Source: an uncultured Verrucomicrobiae bacterium
GTDB taxonomy: Bacteria; Verrucomicrobiota; Verrucomicrobiia; JADLBR01; CALLMV01
Length of the DNA: 64,000 bases
Direction: 5' to 3'
Assembly (NCBI GenBank): GCA_938005615.1
Contig: CALLMV010000023.1
Span: 1-64,000, forward strand
Position 1 is the stretch's first letter. Every line of letters starts with the position of its first letter. A program made the position numbers and the translations under genes. Positions 55,635 to 64,000 of this stretch are shown piece by piece. The notes beneath the pieces are model-generated. The model saw only the letters and a program-made list of their open reading frames with translations. It had not been told where the DNA came from and searched no databases.

Positions 55635-55846
55635 GCGTGGATCATATTGATGTTTTTGGCAACCTTGACGAACTAAATAAAGAAATGCTCGAAGAGTGGC
55701 AGCAAATTTATTCAACACTCAAGGTATCCCTAAAAGATCTCGAACCAGAAAAAAGACACTTGCTTATAACTTTGATGAGAGAAACATTCTACAATGGATT
55801 TATGAGCGGCAGTATTGCAACACTGATGAAACTTCATAGAAATTAA
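55625..55846 (+). CDS. small hypothetical protein
   Basis: 73 aa, ATG preceded by GATAGGAG-AATT; charged helical composition; ends 2 bp before repeat copy 2. Confidence 0.5.
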   Translation: MDIGVDHIDVFGNLDELNKEMLEEWQQIYSTLKVSLKDLEPEKRHLLITLMRETFYNGFMSGSIATLMKLHRN

Positions 55847-55848
55847 GC

Positions 55849-55871
55849 TTTCCCCATCTGCGTGGGGATGG
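55849..55871 (+). repeat. solitary type I-E-like CRISPR repeat, copy 2
   Basis: TTTCCCCATCTGCGTGGGGATGG; 21/23 identical to copy 1. Confidence 0.6.
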
Positions 55872-55958
55872 ACAGCCTTCCGTCTGTCGAGGACACAGGG
55901 AGGATCAGCACTGCGAATCTCAATTCTTACCGCAAACCAAAACTACAAATCATTAGCA

Positions 55959-56174
55959 GTGGCCTATGAGGACGAATGGGCAAAGCGAGGTGGGCATCCT
56001 TACGCCGGTAAGGACTATGGACCGGGTTCTGGTTTTACGGAAATTCTAACAATGGGCATCGAAAGATTGTTTAATGACCAAATAGGATTTGCGAAACAAA
56101 ACCCTGACGATTCTATATTCTTGATCCAAACAATGCAAAAAACTATGAAACCTCACGCATGGATTGATTTTTGA
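55959..56174 (+). pseudogene. possible fragment of a phage head-morphogenesis-like protein
   Basis: DEWAKRGGHPYAGKDYGPGSGFTEILTMGIERLFNDQIGFAKQNPDDSIFLI resembles C-terminal segments (TE.xSMGLE.LY.DP..FA..DPE) that I associate with SPP1 gp7-type proteins; by recall only. Confidence 0.35.
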
Positions 56175-56388
56175 GTGGCAGGGGAGGCGGTATCGATATC
56201 GCGGAGAATGGCCGGCAGAAATGAAAAAAGCCATCGGACAAGCGATGATAAATTGGCGGCGCGAGAAAAATCGAGTGTATCAGGTGGATTTAATTGAGAT
56301 GGCGGGCGGGAAAATCCTCGAAGTCCACAGCATTCGACCCGACGGCAGCATCCGAAGCGAAGACCTCCCAGATTTGATCATTCCCTAG
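56164..56388 (+). CDS. small hypothetical protein
   Basis: 74 aa, IFEWQGRRYRYRGEWPAEMKKAIGQAMINWRREKNRVYQVDLIEMAGGKILEVHSIRPDG; overlaps the previous ORF by 11 bp. Confidence 0.5.
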   Translation: MIFEWQGRRYRYRGEWPAEMKKAIGQAMINWRREKNRVYQVDLIEMAGGKILEVHSIRPDGSIRSEDLPDLIIP

Positions 56389-56614
56389 CCATGACCACTC
56401 CCACCCCCATGAGAACCGACCCCGTGAGAATCAGCCACTTCGCCTTTGCGGCGCGCAAGCAGCGGCTGCCCGATGGCAGGTGGAGTTTTCCCACTTACTA
56501 GGGGGCTGGGTGAGTTCAAGTCCCTCGCTTTTGCTCGGGATGAGGGTTGCGCTGGGCGGGCCAAGTAGATGTTCGTGTCTTGCGGCTGAGAGGTTGTGAG
56601 GCTAGAGGGAAGCT

Positions 56615-57748
56615 ATGCCCGGGAATAGTTTTGGAACGCTTTTTCGAATCTCGACGTGGGGGGAAAGCCACGGGGGTGGGGTGGGTGTGGTGATTGATGG
56701 GTGTCCGCCTGGGGTGCCTCTGTCGGAGGCGGATATTCAGCCGGAGTTGGACCGGCGTCGGCCAGGGCAGAGTCGCATTGTGACGCAGCGTAAGGAGGGG
56801 GATGTTTGCGAAATTTTGTCGGGGACGTTTCGTGGGGTAACGTTGGGTACGCCGATTTCGATTTGGGTAAGGAATACTGATGCGCGGCCAGAAGCGTATT
56901 CGGAGATGGAGAGTTTGTACCGGCCATCGCATGCGGATTTTACTTACGATGCGAAGTATGGGCTGCGGAATTGGCAGGGTGGGGGGCGTTCTTCGGCGAG
57001 GGAAACAATCGGGCGTGTGGCGGCGGCTGCTGTGGCACAACGGGCGTTACGGGTGTCATTGCCTGGGGTGGAGGTGCGTGGCTGGGTGTCGCAGATTCAT
57101 GAGATTGTGATGCCGGAGCCGGATTTGAGTCAGCCGGTGGCGCTCGAGTTGGTGGAGGCAAATGCGGTGCGTTGCCCGGACGTTGCGACTGCGGAAAGGA
57201 TGATCCGGGCGATTGAGGAGGCACGCCGGCAGGGGGATTCTTTGGGCGGGATTGTGCAGTGTGGGATTTGGGGTGCGCCTGCGGGATTGGGCGAGCCGGT
57301 GTTTGACCGGTTTGAAGCTGATCTTGCCAAGGCAATGTTGTCACTGCCAGCAACGAAGGGGTTTGAGGTGGGATCTGGGTTTGGGGCAGTGAAGCTCACT
57401 GGGCGCACACATAATGATGAGTTTCTTATGAAAGAAGGCCGTGTGCGGACGGCCACAAATCGCTCTGGGGGCGTGCAGGGGGGGATCACTAACGGTGAGC
57501 CGGTGATTTTTCGTGTGGCGTTTAAGCCGACGGCGACGATTGCTTCCGAGCAGCGAACAGTGGGCCGGGATAATAACGAGGCGGTATTAGCTGCGCGGGG
57601 GCGGCACGACCCCTGTGTGTTGCCTCGCGCAGTGCCGATCGTGGAGGCTATGGCTTGGTTGGTGCTGATGGATCATTGGATGCGCTGGTTGGCTCAGTGC
57701 CCAGAGCGGGCGTGGGCCGTGCGTAATGCGGCGCCTGCACAGAGGTGA
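56615..57748 (+). CDS. aroC: chorismate synthase
   Basis: [80 protein letters not shown]. Confidence 0.98.
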   Translation: MPGNSFGTLFRISTWGESHGGGVGVVIDGCPPGVPLSEADIQPELDRRRPGQSRIVTQRKEGDVCEILSGTFRGVTLGTPISIWVRNTDARPEAYSEMESLYRPSHADFTYDAKYGLRNWQGGGRSSARETIGRVAAAAVAQRALRVSLPGVEVRGWVSQIHEIVMPEPDLSQPVALELVEANAVRCPDVATAERMIRAIEEARRQGDSLGGIVQCGIWGAPAGLGEPVFDRFEADLAKAMLSLPATKGFEVGSGFGAVKLTGRTHNDEFLMKEGRVRTATNRSGGVQGGITNGEPVIFRVAFKPTATIASEQRTVGRDNNEAVLAARGRHDPCVLPRAVPIVEAMAWLVLMDHWMRWLAQCPERAWAVRNAAPAQR

Positions 57749-57780
57749 GCACAGGGTGGCGCAGGTTCTCGGGAGAATTA

Positions 57781-58533
57781 TTAAGGCATGAGGAGGCCGC
57801 CATCCACGATGAGGGTCTGGCCGGTGATGTAAGCCGATGCAGGGGAGGCAAGGAAGAGGGCGGCGTGGGCAATGTCATCCGGTGTGCCGAAACGGCCGAG
57901 GGGGATTTGTTTGAGGACTTCTTGCGTGACGTTTTCAGGAAGGACGTTGGTCATGTCTGTGGTGATGAAGCCTGGGGCGATGGCGTTGGCGGTGATGCCG
58001 CGTGAGGCGAATTCGCGGGCTGTAGTTTTGGTGAGTGCAATGAGGGCGGCTTTGCTTGCGGCATAGTTGGCTTGGCCAGCGTTACCGATGAGGCCGCTGA
58101 CGGAGGAGATGTTGATGATGCGGCCGCGTCGGGCTTTCATCATGGGGCGAACAACTGCTCGGGTGAGCAGGAAGGCTGAGCGGAGGTTGGTGTCTATGAC
58201 GTTCTGCCAGTCTTCGTCGCTCATGCGTAGGAGGAGGGTGTCGCGGGTGATGCCAGCGTTGTTGACGAGGATATCGATTTGTCCGAAGTGTTTGAGGACG
58301 AGGTCGGGGAGGGCTTTTGTGGTTTCGGCGTCGGAAAGGTCGCAGGGAAAGGGTTGAGCTTCTGCGCCGACTTGGCGAACGGCTTCCAGTGCAGGGGTCA
58401 AGGCTTGTTCGCTGCGAGCGACGAGGGCGAGTTTTGCTCCGTGCTGGGCGAAGAGTTTGGCGATGGCCAGACCAAGGCCGCGGCTGGCGCCGGTGACGAG
58501 GGCGACGTGGTTGTGAAGGGTGTGTTGTGACAT
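57781..58533 (-). CDS. fabG: 3-oxoacyl-ACP reductase
   Basis: From MSQHTLHNHVALVTGASRGLGLAIAKLFA; NVIDTNLRSAFLLTRAV, NYAASKAALIALTKTTAREFASRGITANAIAPGFI. Confidence 0.95.
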   Translation of the reverse strand: MSQHTLHNHVALVTGASRGLGLAIAKLFAQHGAKLALVARSEQALTPALEAVRQVGAEAQPFPCDLSDAETTKALPDLVLKHFGQIDILVNNAGITRDTLLLRMSDEDWQNVIDTNLRSAFLLTRAVVRPMMKARRGRIINISSVSGLIGNAGQANYAASKAALIALTKTTAREFASRGITANAIAPGFITTDMTNVLPENVTQEVLKQIPLGRFGTPDDIAHAALFLASPASAYITGQTLIVDGGLLMP

Positions 58534-58656
58534 TTTTTGAGTATTACGCGTTGGGCAGTTGAATCGCAAGAACGGCTTAGGGTTATAGGAAAATGGTTTA
58601 TGGTTGAGTGGAGTTGAGGATGATTCTTGTAAGGTCGCTACTTTAGCTTTTAGTGT

Positions 58657-60087
58657 GTGGGTATGCGCATTTTGTTTGCGACCAGCGAGGTGTTTCCGCT
58701 TGCCAAGACGGGAGGGTTGGCGGACGTATCGCGCGGACTGCCCGAGGCGTTGTCTTTGGCCGGCCACGAGGTGTATGTGGCGACTCCGTTTTATCGGCCG
58801 CAGGTAGGGAATGTGGAGGCGAGCGCGGATACGGGGTGTGAGTTAAAGTTACCCTACGGTAGTCAGGATTTGAGGGTGCGTGTGTACGAGGCAGGCATTT
58901 CTTCGCAGGTGAAGTATTTGTTGCTGCGTTGTGATGAGTTGTTTGATCGGAGTGGTTTTTATGGCAACGAACTGGGGGACTACCAGGATAATGCGGGGAG
59001 GTTTGCGTTTTTCTCGCGTGCGGTGCTGGAGCTGAGTCGTCGGCTTCCGGGTGGATTGCCTGACGTCATGCACGCAAATGATTGGCACACTGCATTACTG
59101 CCTGCTTATATTCGTGCGGCGGGTTTGCCTGCGCGTAGTGTGTTGACGATTCATAATCTGGCGTTTCAGGGATCGTTTTCGGCCGAGGAGTTTGCGTTAA
59201 CTGGTTTGCCGGGGGAGTATTTTTCGCCCCGGGGCGTCGAGTTTTACGGGCGACTGAATTTCCTCAAGGGAGGAATTTTGCTCGCTGATGCTGTAACGAC
59301 TGTGAGTCCAACCTATGCACGCGAGATTCAAACTCCGGAGCACGGCTGCGGGTTGGATGCGGTGTTGCGCGAAAATGCTCACAAGCTGACGGGCATCTTG
59401 AACGGGATTGATGATACGACTTGGCATCCGGGGTGTGACCCGCACATTCCTCGGCGCTATTCTGCGCGTTCCTTGCCAGGCAAGACGGTTTGCCGGCGGG
59501 CTCTCCTGTCCAGACATGATTGGCCGGAGGATGCGCCTGAAATGCTCATAGGGATGATTTCGCGGCTGACGCCTCAGAAGGGCTTTGACCTTTTGCGTTC
59601 TGGATGGGCGCGGTTGCGCCAGATGCCGTTGCGGCTGATTATATTGGGGCAAGGACTGCCGGAAATTGAGGATTGGCTGCAGCAGGCGGCCCTGGATGCA
59701 CCGGATTTTCTCCGGGTGCACTTGACGCATAGCGAGGATTTAGCCCACTTGATCGAGGCAGGATGCGATGCATTTTTAATGCCCTCACGTTTTGAGCCCT
59801 GTGGCCTGAATCAGATGTATTCCCAACGTTACGGGACTCTCCCGATTGTACACGGAACAGGTGGTTTGAAGGATACTGTAGTAGACGCCGTGGCAGATCC
59901 AGAAAGGGGAACGGGATTTGTGTTTGTTGAGCATACTGTTGCTGCCATGCTGGGAGCGATTAAGTCTGCAGTGGGCCTATTTGCAGAACCCAAGGCTTGG
60001 AAGAAAGTCGTAGTGAACGCTATGGGTAAGGATTTTTCGTGGAATGCGGCCGCAGCCGCTTATGAGAAGATTTATGCAGCAACCTGA
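58657..60087 (+). CDS. glgA: glycogen synthase
   Basis: MRILFATSEVFPLAKTGGLADVSRGLPEAL, HANDWHTALLPAYIRA, PSRFEPCGLNQMYSQRYGTLPIVHGTGGLKDTV. Confidence 0.97.
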   Translation: MGMRILFATSEVFPLAKTGGLADVSRGLPEALSLAGHEVYVATPFYRPQVGNVEASADTGCELKLPYGSQDLRVRVYEAGISSQVKYLLLRCDELFDRSGFYGNELGDYQDNAGRFAFFSRAVLELSRRLPGGLPDVMHANDWHTALLPAYIRAAGLPARSVLTIHNLAFQGSFSAEEFALTGLPGEYFSPRGVEFYGRLNFLKGGILLADAVTTVSPTYAREIQTPEHGCGLDAVLRENAHKLTGILNGIDDTTWHPGCDPHIPRRYSARSLPGKTVCRRALLSRHDWPEDAPEMLIGMISRLTPQKGFDLLRSGWARLRQMPLRLIILGQGLPEIEDWLQQAALDAPDFLRVHLTHSEDLAHLIEAGCDAFLMPSRFEPCGLNQMYSQRYGTLPIVHGTGGLKDTVVDAVADPERGTGFVFVEHTVAAMLGAIKSAVGLFAEPKAWKKVVVNAMGKDFSWNAAAAAYEKIYAAT

Positions 60088-61099
60088 ACTGCGACGCGAT
60101 CCGCTGCGGGACACGTGGACGATTTTCTCTGAAGAGCGTCGGCGACGGCCGTCGGAATATCATTTTCAGCAGTCTGCAGACGCGGTGTTTGATCCCTTTG
60201 CCCCGGGCCATGAAAAGTCTACACCGCCGGAGATTCTGGCACTTCGACCGGAAAATTCGGAGGCAAATTCTCCTGGCTGGAAGTGGCGCGTTGTGCCCAA
60301 CCGGTATCCCGCGCTCAGGATCGAGGGAAGGCCGGAGGGGCGCCCGGATGGGATTTTCGATGCGATGGATGGTTTGGGGGCGCACGAGGTTGTGATAGAG
60401 ACCTGTGATTCGCTGCCATTAGAGAAGCTGCCCGTAGCGCACGTTGCTTCCGTTTTGGGAGCCTGGAAGCAGAGGATTTTAGACCTGACGAAGGATGTGC
60501 GTTTCCAGTACATCTGTGTGTTTAAAAATCACGGGCCGCTGGCGGGTGCGACATTGAGTCATGCTCACAGCCAAATTGTGGCGCTGCCTTTGGTGCCTGA
60601 ACTAATTCGGCGCATGTGCACAAATGCGGCACAGTACTTTCGTTGGAAGGGGCGGCACTGGTTCCGTGATCTGCTTTTGCATGAGGAGCAAGTGAATAAG
60701 CGGGTGGTGTTTGAGAATTCTGGGTTTGTGGTTTTGTGTCCTTACGCTTCGCGATTTTTGTTTGAGATGGCGATTTATCCAAGGCGTTTGAGCGCAAATT
60801 TTCAGACTTGTACGGAGCATGATTTAAACCAACTGGCGGAGGCTTTACAGGCGGTATTGTTGCGGATGAATTTGGCTTTGGAAAACCCGGCTTACAACAT
60901 CACGCTGCTCAACGGACCTTTAAACGCTGTGAGAGAAGCAACACCAGAGGCTTTGCTAATTCGTGATTCATGGTGTTGGCATCTGGAGATTACTCCACGG
61001 TTGGGCACACTTGCTGGTTTTGAGCTCGGTACGGGATTTCACATTAACACACTTTTGCCTGAAGATGCGGCTCGGCATTTACGCGAAGTGATCGGGTGA
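60074..61099 (+). CDS. galT: galactose-1-phosphate uridylyltransferase family protein
   Basis: ELRRDPLRDTWTIFSEERRRRPSEY, SHAHSQIVALPLVP (HxHxQ motif), WHLEITPRLGTLAGFELGTG; overlaps the glgA end. Start could be 60062. Confidence 0.85.
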   Translation: MQQPELRRDPLRDTWTIFSEERRRRPSEYHFQQSADAVFDPFAPGHEKSTPPEILALRPENSEANSPGWKWRVVPNRYPALRIEGRPEGRPDGIFDAMDGLGAHEVVIETCDSLPLEKLPVAHVASVLGAWKQRILDLTKDVRFQYICVFKNHGPLAGATLSHAHSQIVALPLVPELIRRMCTNAAQYFRWKGRHWFRDLLLHEEQVNKRVVFENSGFVVLCPYASRFLFEMAIYPRRLSANFQTCTEHDLNQLAEALQAVLLRMNLALENPAYNITLLNGPLNAVREATPEALLIRDSWCWHLEITPRLGTLAGFELGTGFHINTLLPEDAARHLREVIG

Positions 61100-61170
61100 G
61101 GCAGGCTCTGTTTGGAGAATCGGAGGGAATCCTGTTTCGCTGTATTGGGATGAGTGTCAAGTTGTCGAGA

Positions 61171-62151
61171 TCATGCCGTTTCTTGTGAGTCTGACATTTT
61201 TTTTATGAAGAGGCGTGCGGATTTGCGCCGCACGACATGACTGCAGGGGAGATTCTGAGCGGTTGGTTTTGTCTGAGAACTGGCCAACTCCAGGATTTTG
61301 TCAGTTTCTTCGCTGCTGAGATTAACGTCACATTCGGATTTGACCCATAAGGTCACGATGCGTCTTTGGATTGGGCGGGGCAGTTTCAGGAGAGAAGGAA
61401 TATGAATACGGTTAGGGTGGCTGAAGTCGCGTGTATTTGTGAGTTCTTCCGAAGCCAGTGTGTTGAGAAACTCCTCATCATCTCGCAACAAAGTAGAAAG
61501 CCGTGAGAGGCGATTGATCAGTCCAGGCATAGCGAGGGATTCCATGAGAGGGAGCAGGTGCGAGCGCACGCGGACTCGGAGACTGCTCGAGTCTTGATTG
61601 AATGGATCCTCAATGAACTCGATTTTGTTAACCTTGGCGTAGGTAGTGATTTCTTCTCGAGTGTATTGGAGCCAGGGGCGCAGGATGAGTACTCCTTGGC
61701 GCTGATGCCTTGCCGGAATGCCACCAAGTCCGGCAGGTCCAGTGCCGCGCAACAGTCGCATAAGTAGAGTTTCTGCTTGGTCGTCCGCATGATGGGCAGT
61801 CAGCAGGCAGGAGCTTCTCACAAGGGCGCATGTGTGTAGCAGAAATTTGTAGCGCTGTTCGCGGGCAGTATTTTCATTGGTGGGCCCGCGCTTTGGTGAT
61901 TTAGCTAGATGAAAGGGAATGTCATGTTGTTTGCACCATTTTTCAATGAAGAGTGCCCACTGGTCTTCGGTTTTGCTCCATCTGTGGTTGTAGTGCGCGG
62001 CATGAGGTTGCAGGCCTGCAGTGAAGCAGGCGTGGAGTAGGCACATGGAGTCACGCCCGCCAGAAACGGCGATCAGTGGTCGGGCAGGGACGATGGAGAG
62101 CGCATCGCGTAAGCTACGGTTTTGAGCGGGGTATGGTTTCTTCTTTGCCAT
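61171..62151 (-). CDS. tilS: tRNA(Ile)-lysidine synthetase
   Basis: LIAVSGGRDSMCLLH, HYNHRW, LTAHHADDQAETLLMRLLRGTGPAGLGGI. Confidence 0.95.
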   Translation of the reverse strand: MAKKKPYPAQNRSLRDALSIVPARPLIAVSGGRDSMCLLHACFTAGLQPHAAHYNHRWSKTEDQWALFIEKWCKQHDIPFHLAKSPKRGPTNENTAREQRYKFLLHTCALVRSSCLLTAHHADDQAETLLMRLLRGTGPAGLGGIPARHQRQGVLILRPWLQYTREEITTYAKVNKIEFIEDPFNQDSSSLRVRVRSHLLPLMESLAMPGLINRLSRLSTLLRDDEEFLNTLASEELTNTRDFSHPNRIHIPSLLKLPRPIQRRIVTLWVKSECDVNLSSEETDKILELASSQTKPTAQNLPCSHVVRRKSARLFIKKMSDSQETA

Positions 62152-62181
62152 GAGCAGTGTTGGCGTGTATGTAGCGATTCA

Positions 62182-63150
62182 ATGATTGTTACCACAGCAC
62201 AACTATACAAGGTTGCCTACGGAAAATATGCCATTGGCGCGTATAACATCAATAACGCGGAGCAGACGATGGGTCTCTTTCGAGGGTGTATGGACTCCCA
62301 AGCGCCGTTTATTATCCAGATTTCCAAAGGCGCCAGAAAGTATACGGATAAACGCATTCTCGAAGCATTGATCCGTGCTGCTGAGGAGATTTTCCCTGAT
62401 GCGATTTTTGCAGTACATCTGGATCATGGGGATGAGCAAACTTGCTATGATTGCATCGAATCCGGATTTTTTTCTTCAGTCATGATAGATGCTTCCCATG
62501 AGCCATTTGAGAAGAACGTGGAAATTACCCGTCGGGTAGTGGAGCGTGCGCATGCCAAGGGGCTGAGTGTCGAAGCCGAGTTGGGAATGCTTGGTGGGGT
62601 AGAGGAAGACATAGTTGTTGAGGAGGGGCACGCCTGCCTGACCGATCCAGACGAAGCAGTCGAGTTTATCAAATTAACGGGATGCGACTCACTGGCTGCA
62701 GCCATAGGCACCAGTCATGGGGCTTATAAATTTAAGGGGCAGCAGTCTTTGCACTTCGATGTGATAGAGAAAATTCGCGATAAGGTCGCGGCTGCCGGGC
62801 TGCCGCCAATTCCTATTGTGATGCATGGGTCCTCCAGTGTGCCCAAAGAAGAAGTCATGCGCATCAACGCTGCGGGCGGTCAGCTTGACCCCGATGCTTG
62901 CGGCGTGAATCCCGCAGAGTATCTGCCAGCTGCGAAGTTGGGTGTGACCAAAGTAAACATCGATACCGATGGCAGGCTGGTGTGGACCAGGGTGCATAGG
63001 GAGTATTTCCGTGACCACCCGAAGGAATTTGACTTTCGCCCGCCGGGCAAGATTTTCATGGATGAATACGCGAAGTTCATAGCAGAAAAGAATCGTCTAT
63101 TAGGCTCCGCTGGACAATTAGAAGAAGTGCGAAAATCCATCCCGGGGTAA
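62182..63150 (+). CDS. fba: class II fructose-bisphosphate aldolase
   Basis: YAIGAYNINNAEQTMGLFRG, FAVHLDHGDEQTCYDCIESGFFSSVMIDASH, VMHGSSSVPKEEV; start at Met21 of the ORF. Confidence 0.95.
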   Translation: MIVTTAQLYKVAYGKYAIGAYNINNAEQTMGLFRGCMDSQAPFIIQISKGARKYTDKRILEALIRAAEEIFPDAIFAVHLDHGDEQTCYDCIESGFFSSVMIDASHEPFEKNVEITRRVVERAHAKGLSVEAELGMLGGVEEDIVVEEGHACLTDPDEAVEFIKLTGCDSLAAAIGTSHGAYKFKGQQSLHFDVIEKIRDKVAAAGLPPIPIVMHGSSSVPKEEVMRINAAGGQLDPDACGVNPAEYLPAAKLGVTKVNIDTDGRLVWTRVHREYFRDHPKEFDFRPPGKIFMDEYAKFIAEKNRLLGSAGQLEEVRKSIPG

Positions 63151-63231
63151 TCCTTCCGAAGAGCAGGTACCTGTTTAGCAAAGAGGTTAAATCTTTTCCG
63201 TTTTAACCAACTTTGTCATACTTAGTCTCGT

Positions 63232-64000
63232 ATGCGCCAGAGTGAATTTTTTTTGATGGCCGGCTTCTGGATTGCACTGGCACTTGTCTCTTGCAGGGAA
63301 AGGCAGGAGCTGAATCCAGATCCCTTTGCTGACCCTGAGCTGATGTTGATCTTAGAGCAGCCAAGTGAGACAGCTAATCAAATTACCGAGTGGGTGAAAG
63401 CATCGCTGACTGAAAGAGGCCGCGACTTCATGATGGTGAGGGCAGAGGAGCTCGCAGCTCTAATAGACGGCCGGGATGTTGTCCAGACGCCATCTTTACT
63501 CATCGCGGATTCTGCTCACGTAGACCTGCGGCAATGGAATTTACTTCGTGATATAATTAACAAAGGTGTGAGGATATATCTTGTCGGAGAGAATCCTTTT
63601 TCGCAGGTTGGGATGTGGCGTGATGATAAATGGGTGAGTGCGCCAGAGTGTTTTCGAGATACGGACTTCCCCCTCGAGATTTCGAACCTAGACGGTATGT
63701 GGAAATCTCAACACGACGATTTGGGTGGTGCGGCATGGACTCTACAAGGAAAAGAGATTTCTCTCGACTCCAGCCTGGGGATTTTTTTATCGCCAGATGA
63801 TGGGGAAGATTTGCAAGTTGAGCTGACCGATTCTGACGGTAACCGCTGGATCAACAGTTCCGAAAGGAATTCTTCTGTGCCGCTTTGGCTTTGGGATGAG
63901 TTTCTACTGGTAGATAAATTGGTGGAGGAAACCGCAAAACTTGGAGCCAAAGAGTCGTACCAGATCACGGTGAGGTTTTCAGAGCAAAGGGGCAACAAGC
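63232..64000 (+). CDS. lipoprotein of unknown function (3'-truncated by window end)
   Basis: Own translation, open to the window edge: MRQSEFFLMAGFWIALALVSCRERQELNPDPFADPELMLILEQPSETANQ...; lipobox-like ALVSC. Absent from the ORF track because no stop lies in the window. Confidence 0.7.
   Translation, partial: MRQSEFFLMAGFWIALALVSCRERQELNPDPFADPELMLILEQPSETANQITEWVKASLTERGRDFMMVRAEELAALIDGRDVVQTPSLLIADSAHVDLRQWNLLRDIINKGVRIYLVGENPFSQVGMWRDDKWVSAPECFRDTDFPLEISNLDGMWKSQHDDLGGAAWTLQGKEISLDSSLGIFLSPDDGEDLQVELTDSDGNRWINSSERNSSVPLWLWDEFLLVDKLVEETAKLGAKESYQITVRFSEQRGNK

Noticed and set aside
55292-55871. Functional CRISPR array
   Set aside because: Only two repeats, 557 bp apart, with an ORF between them and no cas genes in the window; kept only as solitary repeats.

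Overview
The window is a bacterial chromosomal segment, mostly conserved housekeeping genes. Gene content and style suggest Verrucomicrobiota/PVC, but this is a low-confidence guess with no 16S to confirm it. Left part: proA, a TPR/GYF-like protein, a fused acyltransferase-heptosyltransferase, serS, a RlmI-like methyltransferase, aceE-aceF, ffh, an ldhA-like gene, a GH10-like protein, folD, a LptF/G permease, UDP-xylose synthase, rhaA and lipA. Right part: rplS-rnhB-yraN, mlaE-F-D, an MgtE-like transporter, tRNA-Thr-tuf, tRNA-Trp-secE-nusG-rplKAJL-rpoBC, aroC, fabG, glgA-galT, tilS and fba. No complete CRISPR-Cas, prophage or transposon is visible. The best candidates for something undescribed are: (1) two adjacent exported Cys-rich mini-proteins, one with a duplicated CxCGxxCxC module and its own terminator; (2) an ATGA-coupled gene pair made of a membrane-anchored exported protein and a ~1000-aa double GT-C/PMT-like glycosyltransferase fusion; (3) a dGTPase homologue that has lost its HD metal ligands; (4) two solitary type I-E-like CRISPR repeats about 557 bp apart, flanking small ORFs beside phage-like fragments downstream of rpoC; (5) three consecutive 4-nt-loop hairpins between rplJ and rplL; (6) a 13-bp terminal inverted repeat element running into a degenerate 20-bp-period tandem array near 16.2-16.4 kb; (7) a shared AT-rich word family in several intergenic regions. 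All calls come from reading the sequence and ORF translations. No database search was run.
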